NCBI GenBank assembly: GCA_020080175.1 | Contig: JAGHQL010000267.1 | Coordinates: 1 to 23,747 of the forward strand | Length of the DNA stretch: 23,747 bases | Origin: Glutinoglossum americanum | Lineage: Eukaryota; Ascomycota; Geoglossomycetes; Geoglossales; Geoglossaceae | Direction: 5' to 3' | Shown here: positions 1 through 10,908 of the stretch, piece by piece | Numbering within the stretch: position 1 is the first letter of the stretch | Layout of the letters: each line of letters opens with the position of its first letter | Program-made: the position numbers and the translations under genes | The notes under the pieces: model-generated | Seen by the model: the letters and a program-made list of their open reading frames with translations, nothing else | Database searches by the model: none | Told to the model about the DNA's origin: nothing

Positions 1-322
1 CGGTGGCGCGGTGCGGGGTGACCGGCGTAGCGTCGTGGGGGGGGGTGGAGGGCGGGTTGCCTGCAAAGGGGGAAAATAAAAGAGAGGGAGGGGGGTGGTT
101 GTCGTTGGCCTCACTCACGCGAGCGAAAAAAAAAAAACCAAAAAAAATAGGAAATAAAAAGGAGAGTGCAAAGGGTGTGAGGGATGTGGTTTGTTTAGCT
201 GGAGGATTGCTATCGGATCTGCGTACACACGGTGCCTTCTCACAACGTCTTACCAGCGAAACAAATCTCCCTTGAAGCATCTAGGGGTATAAGCCAGCGG
301 GACGCCATAGCGAAAAAGAGAT
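1..322. other. Intergenic, downstream of GPI19; no gene seen
   Basis: This stretch follows the stop codon of the minus-strand GPI19 gene. It holds G-rich runs near 38-48 and 89-96, and an A-rich tract at about 125-160. Short open frames cross it on both strands but look like chance products of skewed composition. Any neighbouring gene lies outside the window. Confidence 0.6.
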
Positions 323-1718
323 CTACGCCTCCCCACCAACCTCCTCCTCTCCCTCCTCATCACCAATCCATTCCCTCCCCTCCCCGTAGAGCACCTCGCA
401 AACCCCTCCAACCGGCACGTCCAACACCGCATCCGTCCCCTCCCCCCAAAATTCCCTCCACGCCTTCCCCTCCCGTCGTCCCCCCCACCTCTCCCCACCC
501 TTCCTGCCCCTCTTCCCATTCCCATCCTCATTCCAACCCCCGCCACTGCCCCCGCGACGCGCCCCAGCACCACCCCGTCCGCCCAAAACCGCAATGTTCG
601 CCACCTCGTCGACGATGTTCTCGATGCTCTCGATAGGGAGGGTGAGGTACTCGGTGTTGTATGCTGCGAGGGCGACGTAGATGTAGACTAGGGACATGAC
701 GAGGAACGATGGGATGGCGAGGGACCACCAGCGGTTCGGGTAGTAGTAGATCCCCAGAGCGTGGAGGAAGGGCGACGGGAGATACGACCAGAGTATGTAT
801 ATCACTGCTCGCCCCACACATACATACATATCAGCACCACCCATCCACCCACCCTACAGCAGGAAGGGGGAGGAGCAAAGGAAGAGCCTCACGGAACGCA
901 ACCGACGAAACCAAATACAACACAAACCCATAATACTCGTACGTCGGAACCTTCGGGCTAACCCTCGCCACCTCCTCGGCCCTAGCCTCCGTGTCCTCAT
1001 CCGAGCTATCAGCAGGCGTCGTCAGCCGCGACGAACTCTCCGCCGCGTTCGCGTTCCCCCGACTGGGCGACGACCCGGCCGCCCCGCCCCGCCCGGACCC
1101 GCTCGTCGCCGGCCGCGACGGGCTGCCCCGCGACGGGCTCGTCGCCGCCACCCGCCTCGAGGGCGAGACGTTGGTCAGCCGCGCGGCCGAGAAGGGCGGG
1201 CGGAGCAGCGAGGTCAGGGACGGGGACGGCGGGAGGGGCGTCGGCGGGCGGTTGTAGAACGGCGGCGCGAAGTGGTGGTTTGGGTTCGGCGTTGGGGGGA
1301 ACGTGGGGGTCGTTTGGTGCGGGAGGGTGGCTTGGGGGAGGTTGTCGCTCGCGCTGCGGCGGAAGGTCGGGCGGTGGAAGGGGGGGTCTGGGCGGTTGTC
1401 GTCGCCGGATTCTTCGTCGTCATCCTCGGCCTCGGAGCCGCTCTCCTCGCCCCCGTCTCCGTCCAGGGAATAATGTCTCTGGAAATCTGCATCGTCTGTG
1501 TCTCCATCGCCGTCCTCGTCCTCTTCCACCGAGTCGTCAATCCCGCCGTCGTTGTCGTGCCCTGCGAAGTTCCCGTTTGAGCGTTGGTGGACGGAAGGGG
1601 AGGGCTCGAGTGACGAGAGAGTGCGGAGGTTCGGGGATGAGAGGGAGTAGGATTGGAGGCCCCTTGTCAGCGGAGGAGCGCCTGTGGATGTGGTTCCTCC
1701 TCTGCTTTGGGGAGCCAT
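323..1718 (-). CDS. GPI19: PIG-P/Gpi19-like subunit of GPI N-acetylglucosaminyltransferase
   Basis: Two exons, 1718-893 and 804-323, joined over an 88-nt intron (805-892, GTGAGG..GAGCAG) give about 435 aa. The PIG-P domain begins near residue 257 (VPTYEYYGFVLYLVSSVAF) and continues across the splice as LIYILWSYLP, which confirms the join. Two membrane segments lie at about 260-283 and 304-324, separated by the family motif LGIYYYPNRWW. The C-terminal GTDAVLDVPVGGVCEVLYG matches the position of the conserved end of human PIGP. In this family the protein is a small ER-membrane subunit of the complex that transfers GlcNAc to phosphatidylinositol, the first step of GPI-anchor synthesis. The first 255 residues are low-complexity, Ser/Pro-rich, with an acidic block at about 61-112. 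The start is the first ATG of the frame; a later start inside this region is possible. Confidence 0.88.
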
Positions 1719-3138
1719 GGGTGATGTGGAAGTTTTGTGGTTGAGGAGGTGGAATAGATGGTGGTAGATGAGGACGTTGAAGGGCGGTGATTATGTAATT
1801 TGGAGATATATTCCGCTCCGCCCCCGCTCTACCTCCGCCCCGCTCCTCTACCTTCACTCCTCTCCCACCCATAACCGCAACTCCACGCCCGCGACCTTAT
1901 TAGCACCGCCACCACCCGCTCCCGACCTACGCTCTACGGTACCACAGACTGCGAAATGCCCCTTCCAGTAGACTCTAAGCCGATGAAAAACACTACTATC
2001 ATTTAATCATCTATTTCTACATCATAGCACAATCGCCGCTCCCTCCACCCTCCTCCACAGCACGCACGCACCAAACGACCCCTCTTTAAAACCCTCTTTT
2101 ATTCCCCCCGACTTCAAATTACCGTATACCAATCAATATCTACATGCGCACATCCCATAAGTCCCAACAGGAGACGGAAATTAATAAAAAAAAGAAGACA
2201 AAAAGTAGGTGAGGAAAATACGAACGGCATGGGGGGTCAAAAGGATATCAAAAGAAAACTCCTCAGAACATGACATGCGCGGCGGGAAATGCTAGAGATA
2301 GAGAAAGAGAGGGAAATCAAACATGCACACACAATCTCAGAGGAAAAAAAAACAGGACATGGATCGGTAGTCAGCTAATCGAACGACAACTCTGGAGCTC
2401 GGAGGGGGGGAAACGACACAGGAGAAGCGGATGAAAAACGCAGCAAAAAAATCAAAGTCAAAAAAAAAAAACAGAAGACATCGTCAGAAACAGCCCAACC
2501 CCCCTCATCTCATCCCGGGAGAGAAACCAACTCTATCATACACACACCCTCCCCTTCCCTCCCTTTCTCCCTCCCCCTCAAAAAAGAAGAAAAGAAAGAA
2601 AAAAAGAAAATATGCATCCATCGCACCGCATGCAACCCAACAAAACCACAAACTCACACGCGCGCACAAAATAAAAAAAATAAAAAATAAAAAGTAGCTT
2701 TTTTCTTCTTTCCCTCTCCTTCTCCCCCCCCCTCCCTTCCAGAGAGATGCTCGGGGGGTAACGATGACGATTTGACGGTAAGCGGCGGACCCCGGCGCCT
2801 ATGGTATGGTGGCGTAACACGGTAGATGCGTGCGATGGATGATTATTGGAGATGAGTGTGTGAGGCGGAGTGGGTTGTGGGAAGGGGGAAAAAAAAAAAA
2901 GGAAAGCGAGGAGAATATAAAAAAAGGAGGGTTCTATAAAAACCTCTCTCGCTTCCCTTCTCTCTTTCTTTCTCCTACTCTCCTACAATTCCACAAAAAA
3001 AAAAAAAAAAATCATACCACACCCCCCCCCCCCAAACTCACACACGCACCAGACACACTAAATTCCTCCGCTACCCTACCCTCCTCCTCCCTAAACCCCC
3101 CATACTCTCCCCAACCTCGCCCCCTCCCCTCCCTAAAT
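1719..3138. other. Intergenic between striatin 3' end and GPI19 5' end; low complexity
   Basis: On the minus strand this should contain the striatin 3' UTR and terminator followed by the GPI19 promoter and leader. No convincing coding frame was found. Long A-rich and AAG-rich tracts occupy about 2340-2700, a pyrimidine tract 2700-2745, an A-run 2888-2900, and further A and C homopolymers 2994-3034. Open frames here are Lys-rich or Pro/Ser-rich chance translations of these tracts. Confidence 0.6.
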
Positions 3139-6033
3139 CTACCTAGCAAAAACCTTAACGACCCCATCCCCCCCGGCGCTAACGACCCACCTCCCGTCCT
3201 GACTCCAAACCACGTCGCAGACGCCCTCGCCCCTCATGAGCCTGTGGCTCGTAATCTCCTGCGTGCAGCTCCGCTTCTCGAGGGACCAGAAGCGCAGGCT
3301 CGCGTCGTGGCCTCCGGAAACGAGCTCCCGGCCGTCGGGGGAGAGGGAGAGGGAGGAGATGGCGGAGGGGTGGGCGAGCATGGTGTAGGTGCATTGGCCT
3401 GGAGGAGAGAAGGGGGTGGTGAGTTAGATCAATTTCGATGTGGGATAAATATTCTTGTGGGGGGATGGAGAGGGAAACGAAAGATATGGATCGGGATCTG
3501 AAAACTTACCGCTATTAGCATCGAAAAACCGAATATACCGATCCTCGTGTCCGCTGATCACTACCCCTTCAACCCCGCCCTTCAACCCCGTCGCGCCATG
3601 AACGACGCCGTCTTCCTCCGCAAGGGCTCTCCCACAGTCCAGACTCAGCGAGCTATCCAAACCCACGGTCGTAGCGACGATAGCGTTGACCCCCGTAGCA
3701 GGAGTCCGGTCGTACGTCTCCAGACTAGCCATCCCCACAACCTCCTCCGCCGTCCGCGTGTCGAATATGATCACCGAGGCGTCGGTATACGACACGATAA
3801 ACGTATCGCCGGTACCAGAAAGTGGTGTTATGCGGGTTGGCGAGGCCGGTATGCCCTGTCTTGTTATCGTGTGGATGAGAGAGTAATTGAAGGGCGTCGT
3901 GGTGGCCATACTGGGCTGTGGAGACGAAGGAAAGCCAGACCCCGAGGATATGGAATGGCGTCGACTACCACTGAGACCTCTTCTTGAGCCAGCATGAGCC
4001 GGCGATAACTGCGGCGGGGCGCTAACCGCCCAGATCCTCACGGTCCCATCTGCGGCACCTGAAGCCAGGAGTATCCGGTCCGCAGCAAAACCATCATTTC
4101 CAAAAACCGTTGCTGCTGAAGAGGGTAGAACGCAAACAGCCCACACCGCATCTGTATGGCCATATAATGTTGCCTTGGGGTCCACTCGCCCGCGTTCCCA
4201 AACACGGACTGTCGCGTCCTGGCCACCAGAAAACACCCATCCGTCACCGGGAGCCCTACCTCCGCCAGAGAAGTTTTCAGCAGAAGGATACGCGGCTAGC
4301 GACGTTACCACCCCCGTGTGACCTCGATGCGTAAAATTGCTCTGGATGTCGAGGTCGTTGCTGATGTTGTTGCCCATCGATCCGCCGAAACTGCCATAGC
4401 TAGCGGGTATTATCCATCGCTTAATTACACCATCGTCACCACCCGTACATATCTCGGGCTCCGGAGGACTTCCTCCACCGGTAAATATTACAGCCCTCAC
4501 AACGTCCAGATGACCCCGGAGAGCGAAGCGAACCTTGAAGCTGAAGCTTTCTGCCTTCATATGACTGGAACTTTGCGATAGTGCGGATTCCCTCAGTTCT
4601 TGTGACCCATCACCGCTCCGTCTTCGTGACATTGAACCTTTTCTTCGATGTGACCCAGGACCAGACCTAGGCGGGGATTTGGCCGTTACATGGTTTGCGT
4701 TGGGAAACACTTCAATATCCGGCCGTTGCGGGGGGGGTGGGGCGGTATCGCGCTCAGGGTCTAGAGCCGCACTTGCATCGCTAAAATCCCAGGAATCTGA
4801 ATCGGCCCCAGATACAGCGTTTACCGGTTCTTCCACGACTCCGCGATTGGCGCGGGCATCTTCCTGACTACCTGAAATGACTCGGCCAAAAGCGTCGTAG
4901 CTATGCGTAACTCTTTCCACCGGGTCATCAGGCGCGGATGGGATGGTGATTTGAGGTTGTGGTTGGGATTGAGGGAGGTTGTCGATTAGAGAGAGCGGCG
5001 AGCCTTGTGGAAGTGGCTGTTGATTCGCGAGATTTCGGGACAATTGTGGTATTTGATGGCCTTTGATCATCGAGAGACCCAGGTTCGAATTGTCGGAAAC
5101 CGGTGCCTGAAGTGGCTGGCTGCCCTGGGTCTGCGAGGGCTGTGAAAGGCCAGGACCAGCGTGTTGCTGTAGCTTCTGCCGTTGCTGCTGAGGGAAAGAA
5201 TCTTCCATTGCCTGAGATAACTGAGATTGAGAGTAGCCCTGCCCCGTTGCGGCGTCCTGAGGATTTAACTGCGATTGGTGTTGCGGCGGAGGGTGCAAGG
5301 GAGGAGTCAGAAGGTAGGTAATCTCTTGCAGACATCTTTCAAGGTATATCCGTGACTTTTGCCGTTGAGATTCTTGTCGGAATGGTGACGGGTCTTCTGA
5401 TACGACGTCAAGGGGTGAGTTGTACTGTTTTGGTTGTGCGGCTGAAGGTCATACGGTTAGTGGAGGGCGCAGGGAGAGGGATGGTATCACTCACGCCTTA
5501 TGGGTTCGGCATGAGTCTTGACATTGGGTTTCGAGTCCTGCTTTCCCGGGTCCTTGCCTTCATCTTCCTTGGGAGCTCCCCCTTCCAAATTCACAGACTT
5601 GGCCTTCTCCCGCTCCCTCTTCAATACAATCTCCAGCATCTGTATCCTCTTGGAGAGGTCCACCTGCAATTTCTTGTGTGAACGGGTTTCCCCTTCAAGT
5701 TTGGCAATTTTAGCCTTCATCTCGGCGCGTTCGATCTCCCATGCGTTTCGATCTCGCTCGTGTCTATGCCACTCCGTCTGCAGGAATCGCATCACGCCTG
5801 AACGGAGAAAGCTAAGGTCAGTAAAACTTCGTCAAAAGCTCATCGCCGATGGGTGGCATCGCAAGGCTGCGGCAATTCCCAAAGGAGCCTCGTAGGAGAG
5901 GTATATCTAGTCTACCTTGTAGCGTGTATTCTGTCCCGTGCGGCTGTCCCCCATTAACGTTGTTGTTGTTGCCGTCTCCACCACCTCCAGCCCCTCCATT
6001 GCCGCCCATGGCAGACGGAGACTGCCAGGCCAT
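3139..6033 (-). CDS. strA: Striatin, STRIPAK scaffold (PRO11/HAM-3/StrA family)
   Basis: Four exons: 6033-5916, 5797-5495, 5441-3510 and 3398-3139. The introns are 118, 53 and 111 nt, and the product is about 870 aa. A Gly/Asn-rich leader precedes the striatin N-terminal motif [20 protein letters not shown] (about 35-54), formed across the first splice, and a coiled coil to about residue 110. [15 protein letters not shown] follows near residue 165. A Gln-rich disordered linker covers about 190-310, and a basic Ser/Arg patch lies near 410. WD40 repeats run from about 443 to the end, with GH...[27 protein letters not shown] and [11 protein letters not shown] units. Striatins are PP2A regulatory scaffolds of STRIPAK, which in filamentous ascomycetes controls hyphal fusion, septation and fruiting-body development. 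The second intron uses the acceptor at 5442, not the nearer-looking CAG at 5425, because only the former keeps phase. Confidence 0.93.
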
Positions 6034-6644
6034 CCAACACCCTGTTCTCCAGATGCAGAGGAGTTAAGGCTACCAGCGCGAACGAATTTCTCCTAGGTAG
6101 TGGGTGTCGTTGGGAATTCCCGCTACCGGAATCCGGGAAGGAAGATGAAGAATAGGCTCAGGGGTGTCGAAGCTTTGGCGCGGAGGATTAACACGCGGAT
6201 ATAGCAAAAGAGGATAGGCTATGCTAAAGTGTGCCTCGATACAAGAGGATTATAACACCGGGACGTGATGAAGAATGCGAGGAAATAGCACGGTGATGAC
6301 AGATTTGCGATGGAGGATTGAGATCTTGCTCGCCTTTAACCTTCGCTTAGGTCGCGTGTGGTTTCCGGCGACGCTTGCGCGCTTATGCGGCCTTTGCCGC
6401 GAGTCCGCAAATGAAGATTGTTTTCAGTAACTTCTCACGCGGTGATTATATATGCCCGGAGAAGAACGTGTTTAATGCACTTTGCTCGTCCTGCAAGCGT
6501 AGGGGTCCTCCGAAAATTCTACGTGTATGCTCCTGTGATCAGCTATCCAGTTCATGCAGGTTCCCGTGTGTTGAGAACGTCTTGTGTATCCCGAGGAGAT
6601 ATAGCGTGTACATGTATTACAGGGGGATGGAGCAACTCTATGCA
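6034..6644. promoter_or_regulatory. Striatin upstream region / RAD14 downstream region
   Basis: No coding frame was recognised. The region should hold the striatin promoter and the RAD14 3' end, both on the minus strand. Three copies of GAGGATT (plus-strand reading) occur at 6183-6189, 6245-6251 and 6313-6319, about 62-68 bases apart. That could be a repeated regulator site or chance. No TATA box was assigned. Confidence 0.4.
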
Positions 6645-7938
6645 TTAAAATTCAAGCTCCTCCACCTCCATCCCACAGTCGACACAGGTCTTGACCCCCA
6701 TGCCCGTCTCCGGGTCGTCTATGGCCCTTCCCCACCGGTGCACATGCTTCCCTCTCTGTCCCAAATCATCTCCAAAGTCCCCCCCGCCTCCTCCCACCGC
6801 TCTATTTCTCCGATATGCCTCTACTCTAGTCCGCTTCTTCAACTCATGTAGCTTCGTGCGGAATTTATCTTCCTTCCGCTTCTTCTTCTCAGACTCTCTC
6901 TTTGCAAACTGTGCGTCAAGTGCCTCGGGAGAGCCCCACTTTTTGGATGAAAAGGCGTATTCCTCCACTTGATACCGAAGATAAAGCATCATGTTATTCC
7001 AGGTAGCCTTGTGTGGATTTGGACGTTCAAGGTGTGGTAGTAGTTCTTCGTCCTTTAGCTCAGCTGTAGAGTAGATGTTAGCAAGCATGCCCCCACCGAG
7101 AACCATAAACTCGCAAAGCAAGGTGGACAAGGGACATACGGTCTGTCAGTAGATAGTCCTCCCTGGCCTCCGTCTTTGTTAGAAGACTGTATTTCTCCGG
7201 TCGTTTTTCTTTGCACGTATTGCAAACCCTGCAACCAAACACATCTTCCCACTTCCAATCAATTTCCAATGATCCACACTCGTAGCAAACTTTCTGCGCC
7301 TTCTGGTCCTTCAAGACGCTCAGCCCTGGTTCGAAAGGACCGGCCTTCTGATCACGTAAGGACCGCATCAACTGATGGCGCTCCCATTCCTTCAGCGTCA
7401 TATGGGCTGGCTTTTCTTCGCCTGGCTTAGAAGCGTGTAACGCCTTATTGTGTGGATCATCCTCGGCTGTCAGAAAGCCACCTTTGGTGTCGGTCATCTT
7501 GCTAAAGTCGTACTCAACATACTTCGTAAACTTTTGCGCCGGCCGGATCCCATCTCGCGGTCTCGCGCTCCCACCAAAATCAACGCCATTATTCCTTCTA
7601 CCATCTCGTAGCGTTGCTGGAGTATTTGCAGTCGATATGGATGAATACGTGCGTTTCTGGCCAGCGGTAAAGCCGCTTGCGGTTCGATCCAAGGTGCGGT
7701 GTTCACCAGCGTTACGAGCGTCGGCTTCTCGTTGGTCACGGATGGCTTTGGCTTTGAGACGATTGGTTTCCTAGCTCGACCCCAGGTTAGAAGATGGGTA
7801 CAGGAGAGGTACAGGATAACTGGGAGCCGTATTTACTATCTTGCGAATCTGTTCAGGCGTCAGAGGTGGGCGCCGAGGCACCCCCGAATTTGCAAAATGT
7901 GTGTCATGAGGAGGCGTCGAGGGCCCGTCGGTATTCAT
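6645..7938 (-). CDS. RAD14: RAD14/XPA DNA damage recognition protein
   Basis: Three exons, 7938-7837, 7770-7140 and 7063-6645, with introns of 66 and 76 nt, give about 383 aa. Exon 1 ends in LTPEQIRKI and exon 2 opens with ETNRLKAKAIRDQREADA, which rebuilds the XPA N-terminal motif across the splice and fixes the ATG at 7938. A KGGFL motif near 130-134 corresponds to the XPA site that binds ERCC1/Rad10. The zinc finger is C-x2-C-x17-C-x2-C at residues 196, 199, 217 and 220, followed by the conserved EKYSLLTKTEAREDYLLTD and ELKDEELLPHLERPNPH. A basic helix (KKRKEDKFRTKLHELKKRTR) comes next, then a C-terminal CVDC. XPA/Rad14 verifies damaged DNA in nucleotide-excision repair and positions the incision nucleases in the nucleus. 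The gene lies 291 bp downstream of PHO88 on the same strand. Confidence 0.94.
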
Positions 7939-8229
7939 AAGGATCCGATTTAGCCTCAGTTGTTCTTTGCTAGGTTATAACTATCGGCACTCCGCCAAAG
8001 TAGGATATATAGCAGGTTTGGTCGTTCTGGTGAGGATGGTGGGCTGAAACAGTGGCGGTGATAGCCGATATCAAACTTAGCCGATTTCAAGCTATAGCAC
8101 CAAAGACCAAAGGGCGCAAAGACCTCTACCAAAAATATCTAGGCATAAGTGTACAGTGAAGGCCTCCCCTACGAGGAAAACCTCTTCAGCCGATAATCCC
8201 ACGCAACCAGTGCCACCAAAGTCAGATCC

Positions 8230-9002
8230 CTATTCCTCCTTTGCGCCTCCTTTCCCTGACTTCTCGGCGGTCTCAATGCTCTTCTTATCTTTCTTAATCT
8301 CGCCACCACTCATCAGCATACCCAATAACCCACTACTAGCCTTCCACGGTCTCTCCAAGTCCCCAGCCGCAGGCTCTCCCAAAAGATGAATCCTGACAAG
8401 ATTTCCCTCAAACGCACTCTTGAGCGGGATGACCGACTGGACCATGAGAGGGCTACTGAACTTGAAGTAAAAGTGCATCACAGCCATCATACCCACTCCC
8501 ATGAGCTGTGCCTTGAAGAGGGCTTTAAGTTGCAGTAAATCATATGCGTAGACAGTCGTAGTAATGAGCTTTTCCTCACCTGCCCCCGGTTGGGCTGGCT
8601 CAACATATTTCAAGGTTGTCCTGTCTGTGAAAGTTAGCATGCGCAGAACTTTCTTGGGGCCGAACGGGCTGCATCCGATGCCACAAGAGAGAAGTTCAGC
8701 TAGACAAACCTTTCTTTGCGTTTATTTTGCCCCTGACGTAGAGATATATGACGAGAATGATAAAGTTGGAAAGAACATAGGCCGCGCGCACCCCATTCAA
8801 AACCATTGGATTATCGAGAGGGACTTTCTTCGACAGCTGCATGAAAAACAGCATGATCGCCAAGTTCGTACTATAGACATTGCTTCAGTAAGCCAAATGC
8901 GATTCGGTCATACTAGTGCAACACGACTGAGAACCCGCAGAAGGCCATGGCACGAGGCTCGCGAAGAACTTTTTCCACTCACATTTGAGGACTAATTGCC
9001 AT
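8230..9002 (-). CDS. PHO88: SND3/Pho88 ER membrane protein-targeting factor
   Basis: Three exons, 9002-8983, 8870-8710 and 8624-8230, with introns of 112 and 85 nt, give 191 aa. The first exon is only 20 nt and encodes MAISPQI; joined to exon 2 it gives the family start MAISPQITNLAIMLFFMQL. The second splice restores KKDRTTLKYVEPAQPG. Hydrophobic segments lie at about 7-20, 33-54 and 98-118. The family core MVQSVIPLKSAFEGNLVRIH is present, followed by a Gly/Lys-rich tail. Pho88 was first described in yeast as affecting phosphate uptake. It is now known as Snd3, an ER-membrane component of the SRP-independent targeting route. The frames and length fit the family closely. Confidence 0.93.
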
Positions 9003-9323
9003 CCTGAACGAGCGCAGAAACAAACACCAAATAGAAAGTCGATAGGCAGAATGCGACAGGTCGAATTGCGACAAGGTGCTGACGGAAACTTTTGCACTTG
9101 AGATGAGGACAAACTGTTGCGAGTGGTGAAGCGGTGTTCCGGCAAAGAGAAATGTTAAAGGTGTCCATATGTCCGAAAAGGGAATGGTCAACTGCGCGCC
9201 GAGCCGTGGCATTTAACAATCGCCACAACGCGTGGTTCTCACGTATTGCCCATCCTAGGCATGCCTTTCCTCTCCCTTTGACGCTTTGCATGCAGCCTTA
9301 TAGGTCTGTCCTACGTCACTAGT

Positions 9324-9350
9324 ATTATATATATATATATATTTATTTTT
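9324..9350. repeat. AT dinucleotide / T-rich tract
   Basis: A run of alternating T and A (about 20 bases) passes into a T-rich stretch, roughly 320 bp upstream of the PHO88 start codon. It is probably a nucleosome-depleting tract or a plain microsatellite. Its length could vary between strains. Confidence 0.6.
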
Positions 9351-10100
9351 TTCCAAAATCTCAACAGCTCACCAGGCGTCACCGATTTGCGGACTACTGT
9401 GTAACCTCAGGGAAAGGCGAGTGTTTCAATTTGGACCGCAACACTCAAGGTTTTCAGCGATTTAATTTGAACGATACCGTCCCTATCGAGCAGCATCCGG
9501 TGAGCACATTAGGGATGTCATTCGGGCTTTTCTTTTCAGTGGATTTCAAGCTCTGATTAAGGAGATTTTATCCTATCCTACATGCATTTCACAATAACGC
9601 AGCCCCGGAGACAATCTTTGGCAATTGGATCGCCTCCGTCAAAGTGGAAACAACGATACGCTCGTCCTCTAAATGCGCCAAACACAGCAGGAAAAATCCC
9701 AACAGCACCTCGAATTTCCCCACAGCGAGCACAATTTCAATCTCAACCGGTGCGGACTAAATAGCAACTCACAAACGCGTCTGACCAACCGACACGAAAA
9801 TCTCCAGGTACCTAACTAAAGCACAGAAGAACAGAAGGGACCAGGCACCATTAGACCCGTAAAGCAGTTTCCATTCCAGCCGCCATTACAAGTCCAGCAG
9901 GAGTCTTCAGAGACAGAAGCACTGCAGTTTAGATGTCTAGAAGATGTCTCCTTATGCAGAATGCCAGTAATTCTGTGGGCATGTGTTCACAAGAACTCTA
10001 GGTGGTGATTCGCGGTCAAGCGGTGCTCCCGGTTTTGATGTTCCTGGGAAGTCTCCGCTGCCCCGGCCGTTCCATCCAATGACCGAATTTCCATGATGTC

Positions 10101-10129
10101 ATGCGGGCTACCGAGTAGGCTGCCCGCAT
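10101..10129. repeat. Perfect inverted repeat ATGCGGGC..GCCCGCAT upstream of the ABC transporter
   Basis: An 8-bp arm at 10101-10108 is matched exactly by its reverse complement at 10122-10129, with a 13-base spacer. The arms contain CGG/CCG triplets in inverted orientation, the half-site type used by fungal Zn2Cys6 regulators. It lies about 780 bp upstream of the transporter ATG. Function is inference; chance is possible. Confidence 0.4.
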
Positions 10130-10746
10130 CTGCCAATTCTCCCCTCAACGCGGAACTTTCATCCTAACGGCCGATTGCCAGCAGCTGGAAATCCTCCAAA
10201 ATGAAAATTTCTCTACGGCCAAGATCAATTCCGGGGATGCATCTAGCGGTCGGCTTCCGGTAGCGGAGCTTCTGTGCCTGCCTCTCCTCACCGCATGAAA
10301 CTTCCCGTTTCAGACTTTTCAGGACTACATCTCATTTGTGGTTCTCTAGAATCAGCTGGACCGTGGAGATTTCGTTGATGGTCTGAGAGCAATAACAAAA
10401 ATCCCTGTGGCCGACATGGTTATCTCGGAGGCGGATTCTGCGGCCGCAGGCTCCGACACAGTTGGGCGGCCGACCTCCGCCAAGAGAGCCGAACCCCCAT
10501 CAGGCCAATGACATCCAATGCCACAACCCAAAAAATAACGCCGAAAACGCCCTCCACGCACAAATAAGGATATCCTAGCTATCGGGCTAACCATGTAATG
10601 GGGTTTTCGTTTAATCGTACTGCATGCATCGCTTCCGTCGCTATCCGGCACATATTCCTTTTAATCAATCATTCTACAGAGCACCAACACTTACTTGGCG
10701 CTGAAACATGGGGGCCAACAATCCCACAGGCCATTAAATTGAAGCT

Positions 10747-10755
10747 CATATATAG
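10747..10755 (+). promoter_or_regulatory. Possible TATA element of the ABC transporter
   Basis: CATATATAG lies about 155 bp before the start codon at 10909, in an otherwise mixed-composition stretch. Position and sequence suit a fungal TATA box, but no transcription start can be seen directly. Confidence 0.35.
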
Positions 10756-10908
10756 CAACTTCAGCCCTACATGCTTTCAGCTTCCCTTCCCCTCACTTCT
10801 TTATAAGAATTGATTTGAGCTGCGGCAAAGCAACAGTAAGGGCTTGCGGAAATACAAAGACTCCAGTCGCAAGTATCACAAGGCCTCAGAACCCTTATCT
10901 CGAACTCA

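Larger units (their letters stand above)
9003..10908. promoter_or_regulatory. Divergent intergenic region between PHO88 and ABC transporter
   Basis: About 1.9 kb between two genes transcribed away from each other, so both promoters should lie here. No convincing coding frame, transposon ends or RIP-like AT-rich decay were seen. Landmarks are an AT-repeat tract at 9324-9350, a CRE-like TACGTCA at 9312-9318, a perfect 8-bp inverted repeat at 10101-10129, a GGCGG/CCGCC inverted pair at 10465-10481, and a TATA-like element near 10748. The length is generous for two promoters, so an unrecognised non-coding transcript cannot be excluded. Confidence 0.5.

Noticed and set aside
795-1580. Plus-strand open frame of 261 codons antisense to GPI19
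   Set aside because: It is the high-GC shadow of the minus-strand GPI19 exon 1. The product is Arg/Pro-rich without family resemblance, while the minus strand gives a clear PIG-P domain.
2431-3501. Lys-rich and Pro-rich plus-strand open frames
   Set aside because: They are translations of A-rich and C-rich tracts, and the latter overlap the striatin 3' end antisense. No domain or plausible gene structure was seen.
5425-5494. Alternative acceptor (AACAG) for striatin intron 2
   Set aside because: It would join exon 2 at the wrong phase. The upstream CTTCAG at 5442 keeps the frame and leads into the conserved EITYLL region.
9300-10900. Possible decayed transposon or RIP-mutated element in the long intergenic region
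   Set aside because: No terminal repeats, target duplications, transposase-like frames or strong AT bias were seen.
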